A stretch of DNA of 6,241 bases. Origin: an uncultured Ruminococcus sp. (GTDB lineage: Bacteria > Bacillota > Clostridia > Oscillospirales > Ruminococcaceae). This document shows, in pieces, positions 4,717-6,241 of the stretch (positions are counted from its first letter, which is position 1; the number at the start of each line of letters is the position of its first letter). Location of the stretch: assembly GCA_937901485.1 (NCBI GenBank), contig CALGTT010000495.1:1-6241 (forward strand). The letters run 5' to 3'. The translations under genes were made by a program, and so were the position numbers. Under the pieces are notes generated by a model. It saw only the letters and a list, made by a program, of their open reading frames with translations. It had not been told where the DNA came from and searched no databases.

Positions 4717-6241
4717 CATTACAAAAGGGCATGTTGAGAGCACAGAAGCCTTTTCCCCGCACATGCGGGGGTGATCCACTTACATTATACCACAGGAGGG
4801 CGGAGATCTTTTCCCCGCACATGCGGGGGTGATCCTCCGTGTGTGCGGCAAGTCCGGCGACATGGGAGCTTTTCCCCGCACATGCGGGGGTGATCCCCTT
4901 TTGCTGAGCTGCGAGGATCTGATCACCGCCTTTTCCCCGCACATGCGGGGGTGATCCTGGACAGTCTGATTTCTACCGCCCGTCTGCCTGCTTTTCCCCG
5001 CACATGCGGGGGTGATCCTGATACCCCAGTACTCCGCAGCGGGGGAGAACTCTTTTCCCCGCACATGCGGGGGTGATCCCAGGCTGACCACCTCGGCGGT
5101 TCTCTGAGCTCCCTTTTCCCCGCACATGCGGGGGTGATCCCAATTCAAGCCGCAGACGGTCAACCTGAGATTGACTTTTCCCCGCACATGCGGGGGTGAT
5201 CCTTTTGTAAGCGGTATCAAAAATTCCATCGGCAACTTTTCCCCGCACATGCGGGGGTGATCCTACGGAAAAGCATGAATTGTGCCGTCCTGCCTGCTTT
5301 TCCCCGCACATGCGGGGGTGATCCCTGTCTGCTTGTCGATTTTTACCGCGTCGTTGACTTTTCCCCGCACATGCGGGGGTGATCCCAATAATAGGACATA
5401 ATTTTTATTAGTTTTGCGCTTTTCCCCGCACATGCGGGGGTGATCCCTGGAAGAAATCGTATTCCAGAGAAAATGCAAACTTTTCCCCGCACATGCGGGG
5501 GTGATCCCTTGTGGACTTTCCCCCAGTCGGGGGGGAGCTGCTTTTCCCCGCACATGCGGGGGTGATCCTGGATTTTTACAGCTCCCCAAAATGGAAGAGT
5601 GCTTTTCCCCGCACATGCGGGGGTGATCCCTCTGCAAGTACCTTTTGGTCATGTTCGTACTTCTTTTCCCCGCACATGCGGGGGTGATCCTTTTCCTATG
5701 AAGGGATGTTATCGTCTGAAATTCTTTTCCCCGCACATGCGGGGGTGATCCTAAGCGTTACAATGATGCAAAAAATGAAGATAGCTTTTCCCCGCACATG
5801 CGGGGGTGATCCTAAAATATAACAGGCGGTAAACCCCCCCCTTTTCTTTTCCCCGCACATGCGGGGGTGATCCCTGTTTCGGGAAAGTCCGTATCTATGA
5901 TATACTCTTTTCCCCGCACATGCGGGGGTGATCCTAACGTTTGTCTCTGCTGCCATTGTAAATCATCCTTTTCCCCGCACATGCGGGGGTGATCCTCAAA
6001 TGGTCATCCGTTTCGATAGCTGTAAACACTTTTCCCCGCACATGCGGGGGTGATCCTATACGTCTGTTCCCAGCTTTGATTGAGTGCAACTTTTCCCCGC
6101 ACATGCGGGGGTGATCCCAAACGAAGCCTGAACGCAAACAGCTATTTCTGCTTTTCCCCGCACATGCGGGGGTGATCCCTGCTGCTATAATCCGCAGATT
6201 ACTTACAACTCCTTTTCCCCGCACATGCGGGGGTGATCCCC
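4689..6241 (+). CRISPR. Type I-E CRISPR array, 26 repeats, 25 complete spacers, truncated by the window
   Basis: Repeats of 28 nt start at 4689, 4750, 4808, 4869, 4930, 4991, 5052, 5113, 5175, 5236, 5297, 5358, 5419, 5480, 5541, 5602, 5663, 5724, 5785, 5846, 5907, 5968, 6029, 6090, 6151 and 6212. All 26 look identical by eye. Spacers are 33 nt except spacer 2 (4778-4807, 30 nt) and spacer 8 (5141-5174, 34 nt). No two spacers are the same. The last repeat ends at 6239, and two bases of a 26th spacer follow, so the distal end and any degenerate terminal repeat lie outside. The repeat closely resembles that of the S. thermophilus I-E array (which ends GGGGGTGATCC). Transcription is + strand, away from the cas genes. 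I cannot tell what the spacers target, and none visibly matches another part of the window. Confidence 0.99.

Noticed and set aside
5813..5845. Run of eight C followed by T-rich sequence in spacer 19, looked at as a terminator or slippage site
   Set aside because: There is no matching G-rich arm within the spacer to form a stem, and the unit length is the normal 61. It is an ordinary spacer with a homopolymer run.
4565..6224. Several minus-strand open frames of 70-157 codons with repeated ITPACAGK, DHPRMCGEK and GSPPHVRGK motifs
   Set aside because: These are translations of the CRISPR repeat. The 61-base period is one more than a multiple of three, so each frame cycles through the three readings of the repeat. 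They are a familiar annotation artefact, not repeat proteins.

Overview
The window is the cas-gene end of a type I-E CRISPR-Cas locus with its array, all on the + strand. In order it holds cas3, a leftover 3' end of cas5e, cas6e, a shortened cas1, cas2 fused to a DnaQ-like exonuclease, a very short leader, and an array that runs off the right edge. The host is probably a low- to mid-GC Gram-positive bacterium (Firmicutes, perhaps a gut Clostridium or Ruminococcus relative). This rests on strong GGAGG-type ribosome binding sites, a repeat like that of the Streptococcus thermophilus I-E array, and the Cas2-DnaQ fusion. The species cannot be named from the sequence.

Region by region: 1-128 is the upstream region, with a Shine-Dalgarno (SD) site that places the cas3 start at 129. 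cas3 (129-2531) has complete HD nuclease and helicase motifs, but its native sequence appears to end near 2425. From about 2425 to 2595 another frame encodes what looks like the C-terminus of Cas5e. cas6e (2604-3227) looks complete. cas1 (3224-3781) keeps its catalytic residues but lacks roughly 120 residues of N-terminal domain. cas2-dnaQ (3778-4644) looks intact. The array starts at 4689 and shows 26 repeats of 28 nt, identical by eye, and 25 complete spacers.

A standard I-E operon reads cas3-cas8e-cse2-cas7e-cas5e-cas6e-cas1-cas2. Here cas8e, cse2, cas7e and nearly all of cas5e are missing. The junction fuses the 3' part of cas3 to the 3' end of cas5e out of frame. A second, frame-preserving deletion removed the N-terminal domain of cas1. 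As it stands, the locus could still make and process crRNA (array plus Cas6e) and make Cas2-DnaQ. It lacks its own Cascade for interference, and spacer acquisition is probably impaired. Either the locus is decaying or has been reduced, or it depends on another I-E system in the cell, or the deletions are assembly artefacts.

The strongest new signal is in the spacers: the first base after the repeat is C or T in 24 of 25. Position 29 of the unit therefore looks like a PAM-derived base, as in E. coli, which predicts a PAM ending in a pyrimidine.
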